Shown one piece after another: positions 15,650 to 24,268 of a stretch of 33,346 nt of DNA. The notes beneath the pieces are model-generated. The model was given only the letters and a program-made list of their open reading frames with translations, was not told the origin of the DNA and did no database searches. The position numbers and the translations under genes were made by a program. The number at the start of each line of letters is the position of its first letter. Within the stretch, counting starts at the first letter, position 1. The DNA is from CAYSEW01 sp964430245 (GTDB taxonomy: Bacteria > Bacteroidota > Bacteroidia > Flavobacteriales_D > Parvicellaceae): NCBI GenBank assembly GCA_964430245.1, contig CAYSEW010000030.1, positions 1 to 33,346 of the forward strand, written 5' to 3'.

Positions 15650-18600
15650 TTGCTTTCTATCAATTGCCAAGAACCGGCATTGATCAAAGGTTCTGCCTGT
15701 TTAAACTTCATTTCTTTAGTTTCTCCACTTTGAAGATTAAGTACCTTTACACGTTCATTTCTACCAGGCTTCCTCTTTACCATTACAGGCTGTTGTTTAA
15801 CAGCTTCTTTTTGATTTTGCTGGGCTAATTCTCTATTCTGCCTTGTAGATTCTCCTAAATCTTCTCTACCTGTTTTTAGCTTACTTAAATCCTGTTTAGG
15901 AGGAGGTGCCTGCATTCTTGAAGCCTGTGCGCTTTGATTTTCTTCGTTTGGCAAATGAGCTTTCATTAAAAATGACACAATATCCTTGTTCAATTTAACA
16001 AGCATTTTTTTAAATAGATCATACCCCTCTAACTTATAAATCAATAAAGGATCTTTCTGCTCATACTGAGCATGATTAACACTTTGCTTTAAGAAGTCCA
16101 TTTCTCGTAAATGCTCTTTCCATTCATTGTCTATAAACCCTAGTGTAATACTTCTTTCAAGAGTATTTATAGCTTTTTTACCTTCAGATTCATATGACTC
16201 TTTAAGGTTGGTAACTATTTTTATGGCTTTTCTCCCGTCTGTAAATGGAATTACAATATTCTCAAAAGAATCTGATTGATTTTCATATACATTTTTAATC
16301 ACTGGAAAAACCCTTTCTTGAATCAATTTTGATTTTCTTTCATATCCAGCTTTTGCAGCTTCATATAATTGATTGATCAAATCATTTTCGTCTTTTTCAA
16401 GAAATTCAGACTCACTAAAAGGAGCTTCTATTCCAAAACATCTTATGATCTCAAAAGACACTCCTTCATAATCAGCAACTTCCTGATAATCTAGCACAAT
16501 AGTTTCAGCTATCTCATAAAAAATATTATCTAGGTCCAATTCTAGCTTGTCTCCAAAAAGTGCATTTCTCCTTCTTTTATAAACTGCTGTTCTTTGGGCA
16601 TTCATTACATCATCGAATTCTAACAACCTCTTTCTTATTCCAAAATTGTTTTCCTCCACTTTTTTCTGTGCCCTTTCTATCGACCTTGTGATCATAGAAT
16701 GCTGGATCACATCGCCTTCTTTATGCCCTACCCTGTCCATCATTTTTGCAATCCTTTCAGAACCAAATAATCTCATTAGATTATCTTCCAATGAAACAAA
16801 AAATTGAGAAGAACCTGGATCTCCCTGTCTACCTGAACGACCTCTTAATTGCCTATCTACCCTTCTTGAATCATGCCTTTCTGTTCCAATAATTGCCAAT
16901 CCTCCATTCTCCTTAACATTCTCTCCCAATTTAATATCTGTTCCCCTTCCAGCCATATTGGTTGCAATAGTAACTGTTCCAGACATTCCTGCAGCTGTAA
17001 CTACTTCAGCTTCTTTTTGATGTAGCTTTGCATTCAATACCTGATGTGGTAATTTTTTCATTTTCAACATTCGTGAAAGCAGCTCAGAAACTTCAACTGA
17101 AGTCGTTCCTACAAGTACAGGTCTTCCATCAGACCTTAAATTCTCAATCTCACCAATAATGGCATTGTACTTTTCTCTTGATGTCTTATAAACAAGATCA
17201 TTTTGATCATCACGAACGATTGGCCTGTTGGTTTTAACTACTACAACATCCAACTCATAAATATCCCAAAGCTCTTTTGCTTCTGTTTCTGCAGTACCAG
17301 TCATACCAGCTAGCTTATGGTACATCCTGAAATAATTCTGTAATGTAATGGTTGCATAAGTTTGAGTTGCTGCTTCTACTTTTACATTTTCCTTGGCTTC
17401 TATGGCCTGGTGAAGTCCATCTGAATATCTTCTACCATCCATAATCCTTCCAGTCTGTTCATCTACGATCTTCACTTTATTTTCCATCACAACATACTCA
17501 ACATCTTTCTCAAATAATGTATATGCTTTTAATAATTGGTTAATAGAATGTATACGCTCTGCCTTAATCGTATAATCAGACATCATCTCATCCTTTAATT
17601 TCAGCTTTTCTTCTTTGGAACCTCCTTTAGCTTCAATATCAGCCAGCTTTTCCCCTATATCAGGCATCATATAAAATTCTGGATCTTCCTCTCCTGAAAT
17701 CAGTTCAATCCCTTTTTCAGTAAGATCTATAGTATTGCTCTTCTCATCAATTACGAAATACAATACTTCATCTGCCTTAGGCATTTCCTTGGCATTATCC
17801 TGTAAATAAAAATTTTCTGTTTTCTGAAGCTGTATTTTAATACCAGGCTCGCTCAAGTATTTTATAATCGCTTTATTTTTAGGCAATCCTCTAAATGCCC
17901 TTAATAAGGCCAATCCACCTTCTTCAAAAAGTTTTTTATTCTCTTTTTTACTACCACCTTCTTGCTCTGCTTTAGCTAGCTTGCTTTTAGCTTCAGTCAA
18001 TAACCCATTCACAAATTTTCTTTGATTTGTAACTAGCTTCTCAATCTTAGGCTTTAAAAAATTAAATTCCTGTTCATCACCCTTAGGAACTGGACCAGAT
18101 ATAATAAGGGGAGTTCTTGCATCATCTATTAATACTGAATCAACCTCATCAATAATGGCATAATGATGTTTTCTTTGCACCATACCATCAGGATCACTGA
18201 CCATATTATCCCTTAAGTAGTCAAAACCAAATTCATTATTAGTCCCAAAAGTTATATCTGCAGCATAAGCTGCTTTTCTACCTGGTGAATGGGGCTGATG
18301 ATTATCTATGCAATCTACTGTTAAACCATGAAATTGGTAAATAGGACCCATCCACTCGGCATCTCTTCTAGCCAAGTAATCGTTAACAGTAATTAAATGT
18401 AATCCTTTACCAGCTAATGCATTTAAATAAACAGGCAATGTGGCTACTAAAGTTTTACCTTCACCTGTCATCATTTCTGCGATCTTCCCTTTATGGAGAG
18501 CTGCTCCTCCCATAAGCTGAACATCGTAATGAATCATATCCCAAACAATATTAGAACCTGCTGCATCCCAATGATTCTTCCATACAGACATTTCTCCTTC

Positions 18601-19044
18601 AATCTCTATATGATTACTATTTTGAGCCAGCTCTTTATCCATTTCTGTTGCTGACACTTTAAGGTTTTGATTATTAACCAACCTTCTAGCCGTTTCTTTA
18701 ATGACAGCAAATGCTTCAGGCATAAGCTCTAATAAGACTTCTTCTATTTTCTCGTCCTCTTTTTTCTGCGCTTCCTCTATTGCTTCAAAGATTTGTTCTT
18801 TTTCAGGGATAGAGACTGAATCCAGCTCAGTCTTTTTTTTCATTTCTTCTATTTCAGTTGAAATGCTTTTAATATAATCTTGGATTCTTTGCTTAAATTC
18901 CTTGGTTTTCCCTCTTAGTTCATCATCAGAAATTCCTTGAATTTTATCAAATTCACTATTAACTTCATCAACTATAGGCAATAACTCTTTTAAATCCTTT
19001 TGAGATTTATCTCCAAATAGTTTTTTAAATATTGCATCTAACAT
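15646..19044 (-). CDS. secA: Preprotein translocase ATPase SecA
   Basis: About 1132 residues, the motor that drives preproteins through SecYEG at the inner membrane. Seen: Walker A MTGEGKT, TVNDYLARRD, the DEVDSVLIDDARTPLIISG Walker B region, VGTTSVEVSE, TNMAGRGTDIKLG and GRSGRQGDPGSS. The length exceeds E. coli SecA (901) because of insertions in the nucleotide-binding region, as is usual in Bacteroidota. The C-terminus ends KRKPGRNERVKVLNLQSGE and lacks the zinc-binding CxCxSG...CH motif, a form seen in Flavobacteriia. I chose MLDAIFKKLFGDK at 19044 because it matches the family N-terminus and lies downstream of the promoter; an upstream ATG at 19065 would overlap the expected transcript start. 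Confidence 0.98.
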   Translation of the reverse strand: MLDAIFKKLFGDKSQKDLKELLPIVDEVNSEFDKIQGISDDELRGKTKEFKQRIQDYIKSISTEIEEMKKKTELDSVSIPEKEQIFEAIEEAQKKEDEKIEEVLLELMPEAFAVIKETARRLVNNQNLKVSATEMDKELAQNSNHIEIEGEMSVWKNHWDAAGSNIVWDMIHYDVQLMGGAALHKGKIAEMMTGEGKTLVATLPVYLNALAGKGLHLITVNDYLARRDAEWMGPIYQFHGLTVDCIDNHQPHSPGRKAAYAADITFGTNNEFGFDYLRDNMVSDPDGMVQRKHHYAIIDEVDSVLIDDARTPLIISGPVPKGDEQEFNFLKPKIEKLVTNQRKFVNGLLTEAKSKLAKAEQEGGSKKENKKLFEEGGLALLRAFRGLPKNKAIIKYLSEPGIKIQLQKTENFYLQDNAKEMPKADEVLYFVIDEKSNTIDLTEKGIELISGEEDPEFYMMPDIGEKLADIEAKGGSKEEKLKLKDEMMSDYTIKAERIHSINQLLKAYTLFEKDVEYVVMENKVKIVDEQTGRIMDGRRYSDGLHQAIEAKENVKVEAATQTYATITLQNYFRMYHKLAGMTGTAETEAKELWDIYELDVVVVKTNRPIVRDDQNDLVYKTSREKYNAIIGEIENLRSDGRPVLVGTTSVEVSELLSRMLKMKKLPHQVLNAKLHQKEAEVVTAAGMSGTVTIATNMAGRGTDIKLGENVKENGGLAIIGTERHDSRRVDRQLRGRSGRQGDPGSSQFFVSLEDNLMRLFGSERIAKMMDRVGHKEGDVIQHSMITRSIERAQKKVEENNFGIRKRLLEFDDVMNAQRTAVYKRRRNALFGDKLELDLDNIFYEIAETIVLDYQEVADYEGVSFEIIRCFGIEAPFSESEFLEKDENDLINQLYEAAKAGYERKSKLIQERVFPVIKNVYENQSDSFENIVIPFTDGRKAIKIVTNLKESYESEGKKAINTLERSITLGFIDNEWKEHLREMDFLKQSVNHAQYEQKDPLLIYKLEGYDLFKKMLVKLNKDIVSFLMKAHLPNEENQSAQASRMQAPPPKQDLSKLKTGREDLGESTRQNRELAQQNQKEAVKQQPVMVKRKPGRNERVKVLNLQSGETKEMKFKQAEPLINAGSWQLIESN

Positions 19045-19066
19045 AGATTCTTTTTTTAAAGGCAAA

Positions 19067-19098
19067 CAAAAATAATAGATAAGTTGCTTACCTATAAA
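19067..19098 (-). promoter_or_regulatory. Candidate secA promoter
   Basis: On the minus strand TATTTTTG (19074-19067) matches TAnnTTTG exactly. A TTTA at 19098-19095, 20 bp upstream, is a 3 of 4 match to the -33 TTTG. Transcription would begin near 19060, 16 bp or so before the ATG at 19044. Confidence 0.5.
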
Positions 19099-19224
19099 TT
19101 TTTAGCTGATTTTAATGGTCACAAATTGTACCAATAACAAATGACTGACAGTATGACGCAGAAAAATACATTTAACATATTTTTTATGCCAAAAAAAAGA
19201 AACTATTATCTGTAAATAAAAATT

Positions 19225-19246
19225 AAAGCGCTGAGTTTAATACTCA
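19225..19246 (-). terminator. Possible intrinsic terminator of the DUF2795 gene
   Basis: TGAGT and ACTCA (19232-19246, five-base loop) form a short hairpin spanning the stop codon of the gene at 19237-19458. On the minus strand it is followed by GCGCTTTAATTTTTATTT. The stem is short and the T-tract interrupted, so this is tentative. Confidence 0.3.
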
Positions 19247-19458
19247 TCTTCATTGAAAAAGAAATCTTCTTTTGTCGGATAATCTGGCCAAATCTCTTCG
19301 ATAGTATCATAAATTTCTCCTTCATCTTCCAATGCCTGTAGGTTCTCTACTACTTCTAAAGGAGCACCGGTCCTCATTGCAAAGTCTATCAATTCATCTT
19401 TACTTGCCGGCCATGGTGCGTCTTCTAAATAAGAAGCTAATTCTAATGTCCAATACAT
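19237..19458 (-). CDS. DUF2795 domain protein
   Basis: A 73-residue acidic protein with the DUF2795 pattern: YWTLELASYLEDAPWPASKD, then ELIDFAMRTGAPLEVVENL, and a C-terminal WPDYPTKEDFFFNEDEY. It is highly conserved across Bacteroidota as a stand-alone small gene. The domain looks like a small helical DNA-binding or adaptor fold, but the function is not known. It has its own promoter-like sequence just upstream and is preceded by AAAGG about 6 bp before the start. It lies between the cobalamin adenosyltransferase gene and secA, all on the minus strand, but spacers on both sides suggest a separate transcript. Confidence 0.88.
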   Translation of the reverse strand: MYWTLELASYLEDAPWPASKDELIDFAMRTGAPLEVVENLQALEDEGEIYDTIEEIWPDYPTKEDFFFNEDEY

Positions 19459-19489
19459 ATCTAACCTTTGTTTAATCTATTTAAAGGCG

Positions 19490-19519
19490 CAAAAATAATT
19501 TTTTTGACGAAACATCAAA
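19490..19519 (-). promoter_or_regulatory. Candidate promoter of the DUF2795 gene
   Basis: On the minus strand TATTTTTG (19497-19490) matches TAnnTTTG exactly, with TTTG at 19519-19516 as the -33 element, 18 bp away. The expected start near 19483 leaves a leader of about 25 nt before the ATG at 19458. Confidence 0.55.
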
Positions 19520-19539
19520 AAAAAAAGTGAATGATTGTG

Positions 19540-20088
19540 CTATTTTGTGATCCATGGAGATTCTTTTGAACCAGTATCCATGCTGACCTTTCTTGATAAA
19601 ACAAATAAATAATCCGACAACCTATTAAAAAACTTTATGATATTAGGATCAACATAATCAGCATCAGCTAGCTCTATAATATACCTTTCACACCTTCTGC
19701 AAACCGTTCTAGCTAGGTGACAATAAGAAACTATTTGATGGCCTCCAGGTAAAATAAAGTTTTTCATGTTTGGAAGAAGATTTTCCAATTCATCTATTTG
19801 ATTCTCAATGTCTAAAATATCATCCTCATTAATTTTGGGAAGATTTTTTTTTAGCTCTTCATCATTAAGTGAGGCTAAATGAGAACCAATGGTAAAAATT
19901 CTTTCCTGAATATTTATTAAAAAAACCTGATAATCTTCATCAATATTTTGATCTCTCAATAAACCTATCCATGCATTTAGTTCATCACATGTACCATAAG
20001 CATGGATCCTTAAATTGTACTTTTTCACTCTTTTACCTCCTAATAAAGAGGTTTCCCCCTTATCACCAGATTTTGTATATATTTTCAT
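19540..20088 (-). CDS. Cob(I)yrinic acid a,c-diamide adenosyltransferase (PduO type)
   Basis: A 182-residue enzyme that transfers the adenosyl group of ATP to cob(I)alamin to make coenzyme B12. The N-terminal ATP loop TKSGDKGETSLLGGKRVKK (residues 5-23) and the AYGTCDELNAWIG segment (30-42) are diagnostic of the PduO-type, as are RTVCRRCER (about 128-136) and the NRLSDYLFVLSR helix near 160-170. The length is usual for the stand-alone family. No other cobalamin gene and no cobalamin riboswitch is visible, so it may serve salvaged corrinoid for adenosylcobalamin enzymes elsewhere. It overlaps dusB by 4 bp (ATGA), so the two are co-transcribed. Confidence 0.95.
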   Translation of the reverse strand: MKIYTKSGDKGETSLLGGKRVKKYNLRIHAYGTCDELNAWIGLLRDQNIDEDYQVFLINIQERIFTIGSHLASLNDEELKKNLPKINEDDILDIENQIDELENLLPNMKNFILPGGHQIVSYCHLARTVCRRCERYIIELADADYVDPNIIKFFNRLSDYLFVLSRKVSMDTGSKESPWITK

Positions 20089-21074
20089 AATACGTTAATT
20101 ATTTGTTCTTTATCAATACTATTTAGCGTATCCATTAATTCCTTTTCTGACTCTAAGGTCACTAGCTTTATGCGAATGTGTTTAAAATTAGGAATCCCCT
20201 TAAAATAATTGGCATAATGCCTTCTCATTTCTAATATCCCTAATCGCTCACCTTTCCACCTTATGCTGAATTCCAAATGCTCCTTAACAGTTTTAATTTT
20301 ATCTTCTAAGCTTGTAGGGGGTAGATGTTCCCCTGTTTTTAAATAATGTTTTACTTGATTAAAAAACCACGGATTTCCAATACTCGCCCTTCCAATCATT
20401 AAACCGTCAACTCCGTATTTGTTTTTATACAACATTGCTTTTTCTGGAGAAGTAATATCTCCATTACCAAAAACCGGGATATTAATTCTTGGATTGTTTT
20501 TTACTTCACCTATCAATGTCCAATCTGCATCACCTTTATACATTTGTGACCTTGTTCTTCCATGTATTGAGATGGCCTTTATACCAACATCTTGTAGCCG
20601 CTCTGCTACTTCAACTATGTATTTAGTATTCTCATCCCATCCTAACCTTGTTTTAACTGTAACAGGCAAAGCAGTTGAATTGACGATTTCTTTGGTCATT
20701 TCTACCATTTTAGGGATATCCTGTAATATACCTGCCCCCGAACCTTTACATGTTACCTTTTTTACAGGACAACCATAATTGATATCTATAATATCAGGAT
20801 TTGCCTTTTCACATAGCTCTGTAGCTTTTTTCATCGACTCAATATCGGCACCAAATATTTGGATCCCAACAGGTCTTTCATATTCAAAAATATCTAGCTT
20901 CTGAACACTTTTAGCTGCATCTCTTATTAACCCCTCTGAAGAAATAAACTCTGTATACATTACATCTGCGCCATGCTTTTTACAAAGTGCTCTAAAAGGT
21001 GGGTCACTCACATCTTCCATAGGTGCTAAAAGAAGTGGAAATTCATTTAGTTTTATGTCTCCTATATATACCAA
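20085..21074 (-). CDS. dusB: tRNA-dihydrouridine synthase DusB
   Basis: About 329 residues, an FMN-dependent TIM barrel that reduces uridines in the tRNA D-loop. Seen: FPLLLAPMEDVSDPPFRALC at the N-terminus, GIQIFGAD, the catalytic cysteine in DINYGCPVKKV, KTRLGW, SIHGRTRSQMYKGDADW and GLMIGRASIGNPWFF. It is full length. I chose TTG at 21074, giving VYIGDIKLNEFPLLL after the initiator, which matches the DusB N-terminus. An in-frame TTG at 21095 would lie inside the TAACTTTG promoter box and so is unlikely to be used. The 3' end overlaps the adenosyltransferase gene (ATGA). Confidence 0.95.
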   Translation of the reverse strand: MVYIGDIKLNEFPLLLAPMEDVSDPPFRALCKKHGADVMYTEFISSEGLIRDAAKSVQKLDIFEYERPVGIQIFGADIESMKKATELCEKANPDIIDINYGCPVKKVTCKGSGAGILQDIPKMVEMTKEIVNSTALPVTVKTRLGWDENTKYIVEVAERLQDVGIKAISIHGRTRSQMYKGDADWTLIGEVKNNPRINIPVFGNGDITSPEKAMLYKNKYGVDGLMIGRASIGNPWFFNQVKHYLKTGEHLPPTSLEDKIKTVKEHLEFSIRWKGERLGILEMRRHYANYFKGIPNFKHIRIKLVTLESEKELMDTLNSIDKEQIINVL

Positions 21075-21092
21075 AAAAGTAATTTTGCTTGT

Positions 21093-21115
21093 CAAAGTTA
21101 CTCTATTAAGAGTAA
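21093..21115. promoter_or_regulatory. dusB promoter box overlapping an inverted repeat
   Basis: On the minus strand TAACTTTG (21100-21093) matches TAnnTTTG exactly. It overlaps a perfect inverted repeat, TTACTCT-ATTA-AGAGTAA (21098-21115, 7-bp arms). The repeat sits in the short divergent gap between dusB and the CPBP protease gene, a typical place for an operator acting on one or both genes. No clear -33 element is seen. Confidence 0.5.
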
Positions 21116-21132
21116 ATTAAGAATTCAAAATA

Positions 21133-22059
21133 GTGAAAAACGGAATTTTACAACATAAAAGTTCAATAGAAAAAGTAAGTTACTTTATAGGACTATGTTT
21201 ACTTTCTAAGTTCTTTTTCACATTTGTAAGCATCTATTTATGCTCCGTGATTTTCAATGTAGACCTTATTAACTTATCCATAGATCAAGATTTAAATAAT
21301 GTAAATAATATTAGGGCTTATAAATTAGCCTCTGTAATTGATCAAATAGGCACCTTTTTATTACCTGTATTATTTTTTGCGAAATTAATTTCAAAAAAGC
21401 CTACTAATCTTGGGCTATTTAAAAAAAGTGAGCCTCAATACTTTTTATTGATCATCCCTTTATTGATCATCATCATCACAATTAGTAATCTATTGTTGTT
21501 GATCAACTATAACATTGATCTTTCTTTTTTATCACCAGAAATTGAAAAATCAATTAATGACAGTCAACATTCAATAGACAATATTCATCATTCATTTATT
21601 GGAATAAGTATTAAAAGCTATTTATTGAATATCTTAGTAATGGCAATTGTACCTGCTTTCTGTGAGGAAATCATTTTCAGAGGAATGTTACAAGGTCTTT
21701 TTTGTAAATGGACAAATAATATTCATCTTGGAATCTCTATTTCAGCCATATTGTTTGCCTTACTTCATTTTCAATTTTACAACTTCTTAGCATTATTATT
21801 TATAGGTTTTACCTTTAGCTATATTACTCTTTTATGCGGTACTATTTGGATTACTATTATTTTACATTTTCTATTTAACCTATTCAGTCTAACAAATGTA
21901 TATCTAATAAGAAATCAATTATTATCTGAAAATAGTTGGAGTATTACTACATGGACATTGCTTTTTACAGCAAGTATATTAAGTATTGGATGTGTTTATT
22001 ATCTACTAAAAAGAAAAAATAAATTAGCGGACTCAAAGGGAACTTATGATAAGTTTTAA
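21133..22059 (+). CDS. CPBP family intramembrane metalloprotease
   Basis: A 308-residue polytopic membrane protein with a GTG start and about eight hydrophobic segments. All three CPBP (ABI, Rce1-like) motifs are present: EEIIFRG at 178-184 (EExxxR), FALLH at 208-212 (FxxxH) and HFLFN at 245-249 (HxxxN). These form the glutamate/histidine metal site within the membrane. Family members cleave prenylated proteins in eukaryotes, while bacterial ones act in peptide maturation, immunity or signalling; the substrate here is unknown. It is divergent from dusB across a palindrome-containing gap and ends 2 bp from the convergent exbD gene. Confidence 0.92.
   Translation: MKNGILQHKSSIEKVSYFIGLCLLSKFFFTFVSIYLCSVIFNVDLINLSIDQDLNNVNNIRAYKLASVIDQIGTFLLPVLFFAKLISKKPTNLGLFKKSEPQYFLLIIPLLIIIITISNLLLLINYNIDLSFLSPEIEKSINDSQHSIDNIHHSFIGISIKSYLLNILVMAIVPAFCEEIIFRGMLQGLFCKWTNNIHLGISISAILFALLHFQFYNFLALLFIGFTFSYITLLCGTIWITIILHFLFNLFSLTNVYLIRNQLLSENSWSITTWTLLFTASILSIGCVYYLLKRKNKLADSKGTYDKF
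22041..22055 (+). terminator. Weak hairpin at the convergent 3' end
   Basis: AACTTA-TGA-TAAGTT forms a 6-bp stem at the very end of the CPBP gene, followed by TTAATCTTATTTC. The convergent exbD gene ends 2 bp beyond, so this could serve termination in this direction. The stem is AT-rich and weak. Confidence 0.3.
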
Positions 22060-22061
22060 TC

Positions 22062-22532
22062 TTATTTCTTGTCTACTGAATATAGGACTTTAAAAGCTTC
22101 CGCTTCTTTTAATTGATCCTGAACTTTTTTGATCAATCTCATTTTCGTGTTGGCATCGATCTTAAATACATTATAAAAATCACTTAACCATTTTTCTTTG
22201 AACTTAGATTCTTCTTTTAATGCCATTAAATATTTAGCTATATCGGCATCTGAAACAATATCATCATCTAATTGAATGCTATAAGCCTCGTTACCTTCAC
22301 TATCGAATTTCCCAGGCACTCTACCAATCCAGTAATAAGCTGCTAATACGTTTTTTTGTAGATTTTCAGTAACATCTACTGACACTTTGTTTATCTCAAC
22401 TTTTTTACTTTCCTTTTCTTTAAAAACAGTAGTTACCATAAAAAAGAAAAGCAACATAAATACAATATCAGGCAATGCTGCCGTTGATGACTCAGGCACT
22501 TTTCTTTTATCGCTATTTGAAAATTTAGACAT
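22062..22532 (-). CDS. exbD: ExbD/TolR-type biopolymer transport protein (short copy)
   Basis: A 156-residue protein with one N-terminal membrane segment: ESSTAALPDIVFMLLFFFMVTTVF, with the conserved proton-path aspartate at Asp22, then a periplasmic domain of about 110 residues. With ExbB it converts proton-motive force into energy for TonB-dependent outer-membrane import. It is the last gene of a four-gene minus-strand operon and begins 9 bp after the longer exbD copy. Two unequal ExbD proteins in tandem are usual in Flavobacteriia. A TolR role is also possible, but no tolB or pal is nearby. Confidence 0.92.
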   Translation of the reverse strand: MSKFSNSDKRKVPESSTAALPDIVFMLLFFFMVTTVFKEKESKKVEINKVSVDVTENLQKNVLAAYYWIGRVPGKFDSEGNEAYSIQLDDDIVSDADIAKYLMALKEESKFKEKWLSDFYNVFKIDANTKMRLIKKVQDQLKEAEAFKVLYSVDKK

Positions 22533-22541
22533 ATACTATTT

Positions 22542-23393
22542 TTAGTATGACACTTGTTTTTGTTTCATGATCCTTTTAGGATATACCTGTTGAATTGCTT
22601 TTATTTTTTCAATTTCATTGTTCTCATCTTTTGGATCATCGTTCAGTTTTTCATATGATTTACCAAATTTCTCCTTACTCAATTTGTTTCTTAATTCATT
22701 CAATCCCTGCATTATATGATCAAGCACCTGCATGTATGTATCATATTTTGTTTCATTATCAGTTAATATAGTTACTGTAGCATTCATCGGCAACACTTTA
22801 AAATCTCCTACTATTTTAACAGCCTCTAAATTTTTACTCCAATTAGCCTGTTCTAAATCATATTTCTCCTTAAGCTTTATGGCAGGGTTTTCTGGATCGG
22901 AGTTTTTAAGATCTTCAATTTGTTTTAGCTTTTCTTGTAACTTTTCAAGTGTATCATTACAATTTGATAGCGTTACATTTATGTAAGATGGAAAAGGCAA
23001 GAATTTTGACGGATCATTTGGATTAACAATAATTTCATTATTTCTTAAAACATACTTGTTTGCAGGGTCTGTCTTGTAATCATGCTCATAGAAATAAATA
23101 ACAGCCTCTTTTATTCTAGTAAAATCGCAAAAACCATCACGATATGTTATGCCTCCACCCAGAATGTTTACTGAATCTCCATCTGGATTAAAATCAGGGT
23201 GAGGTTTTGGAGCAAGAATAGACAATACATTTTCTTGCTTTAGCAAAAACTCAACATCCGACTTCTGAGACAACCTCTCTTCAGAGATCTGTGGTTTGAT
23301 CATTGTTGTAGTGATCAAAAAGAAAATAACCAATAAAAAAGCAATATCGGCTGTAGACCCAGCATTTATCTCTTCTATTTCTCTTTTTGCCAT
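22542..23393 (-). CDS. exbD: ExbD/TolR-type biopolymer transport protein (long copy)
   Basis: A 283-residue ExbD homologue. The N-terminal NAGSTADIAFLLVIFFLITTTM carries the conserved aspartate (Asp16) in a single membrane segment. The remaining 240 residues are periplasmic, about twice the usual ExbD size, with an extended Lys/Glu-rich helical stretch near 155-185 and a C-terminal domain ending KRIMKQKQVSY. It lies between the unknown membrane protein and the short exbD, 8-9 bp from each, so it is surely in the same operon. The large periplasmic part probably contacts TonB or peptidoglycan; that is inference. Confidence 0.9.
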   Translation of the reverse strand: MAKREIEEINAGSTADIAFLLVIFFLITTTMIKPQISEERLSQKSDVEFLLKQENVLSILAPKPHPDFNPDGDSVNILGGGITYRDGFCDFTRIKEAVIYFYEHDYKTDPANKYVLRNNEIIVNPNDPSKFLPFPSYINVTLSNCNDTLEKLQEKLKQIEDLKNSDPENPAIKLKEKYDLEQANWSKNLEAVKIVGDFKVLPMNATVTILTDNETKYDTYMQVLDHIMQGLNELRNKLSKEKFGKSYEKLNDDPKDENNEIEKIKAIQQVYPKRIMKQKQVSY

Positions 23394-23401
23394 AATTTAA
23401 A

Positions 23402-24241
23402 TTATCTAAATAATTTCATAATTGGACCTGAAATCCAAGCTAAAATTGTTACAACAATTAAAATAATAGTTGTTAAAATTGCTGCAGATGCTATTTTCCA
23501 ATTAGCCGAAGAGTAGATAGGTTCTTGGCATACTTCTAAATCTCCTTCCATGGCACTAATACAAACAGGAACTTGATCTGAAGCCATAAAATAAGTAATC
23601 CACATAAATAACCCCAACAGTAAAATTCCCGCTAGAATCTTTAATGCTTTTATGTAATCTATGGTTATCAGATAAACAAAAGAAGCCAGTACTAAAACCA
23701 CAGCTAATATTAATAATAATCTGGTAAACCCTATAACTTTAGAAACATCAGCAAGAAGAATGTCGGATTTAATTTTAACTAGCTGTTCCGTTCTGTAGTT
23801 TATCCAACTATCAACTTGACTTGTGAAAAGTGGCGCGTCTCTTGAATCTTCATCAGAGATACTTAGTACTTTTAAAACCTCATTTTTCAAAGTCTTAATA
23901 CTATCTGATTCAAGACCACTATCTTTAGTCAATTCATCTAATATAATATTTGCTGTAAGAAAAACATCTAATGAATCTCCATCCTTTGTTAATATTTTGA
24001 CCTCATCATCTATCCATGTATCATTATTAGTGATTTTTCTTAAACCACCATCTTCAGATAAAACTTTCCCCTTTTCCTTTTTCCATTCATTCCATTCGAT
24101 ATAGGTCCATTGACGATGCTCTTCTGGTTTCAGTGGAAGTGGGTTATCATCATTCATTACCCAATAAGTCAATAGAACTCCTGTCCCGATAATTAGGACC
24201 ATTAGTGCTTTTAACACAATATTCTGAACTTTATTATCCAT
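23402..24241 (-). CDS. Unrecognised membrane protein inside the exbB-exbD operon
   Basis: A 279-residue protein I cannot assign to a named family. It has a hydrophobic segment at about 8-27, a large loop (about 28-170) rich in Asp, Glu and Lys, then a group of hydrophobic segments near 172-193, 196-218 and 250-275. The loop contains WTYIEWNEWKKEKG and several short acidic runs, with no catalytic motif. It sits in the second position of the operon, between exbB and the first exbD, with gaps of 27 and 8 bp. A membrane protein at this place is found in many Flavobacteriia exb operons, so it is likely an accessory subunit of the proton-channel complex. Confidence 0.8.
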   Translation of the reverse strand: MDNKVQNIVLKALMVLIIGTGVLLTYWVMNDDNPLPLKPEEHRQWTYIEWNEWKKEKGKVLSEDGGLRKITNNDTWIDDEVKILTKDGDSLDVFLTANIILDELTKDSGLESDSIKTLKNEVLKVLSISDEDSRDAPLFTSQVDSWINYRTEQLVKIKSDILLADVSKVIGFTRLLLILAVVLVLASFVYLITIDYIKALKILAGILLLGLFMWITYFMASDQVPVCISAMEGDLEVCQEPIYSSANWKIASAAILTTIILIVVTILAWISGPIMKLFR

Positions 24242-24268
24242 AATATTTAAATGTTTTAAATGCTACAA

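Noticed and set aside
20419..20778. Plus-strand open frame inside dusB
   Set aside because: Complement of a highly conserved enzyme gene; no promoter or family features.
19459..21132. Possible cobalamin riboswitch for the adenosyltransferase gene
   Set aside because: The gene overlaps dusB, so there is no leader, and no B12-box-like sequence is seen before dusB.
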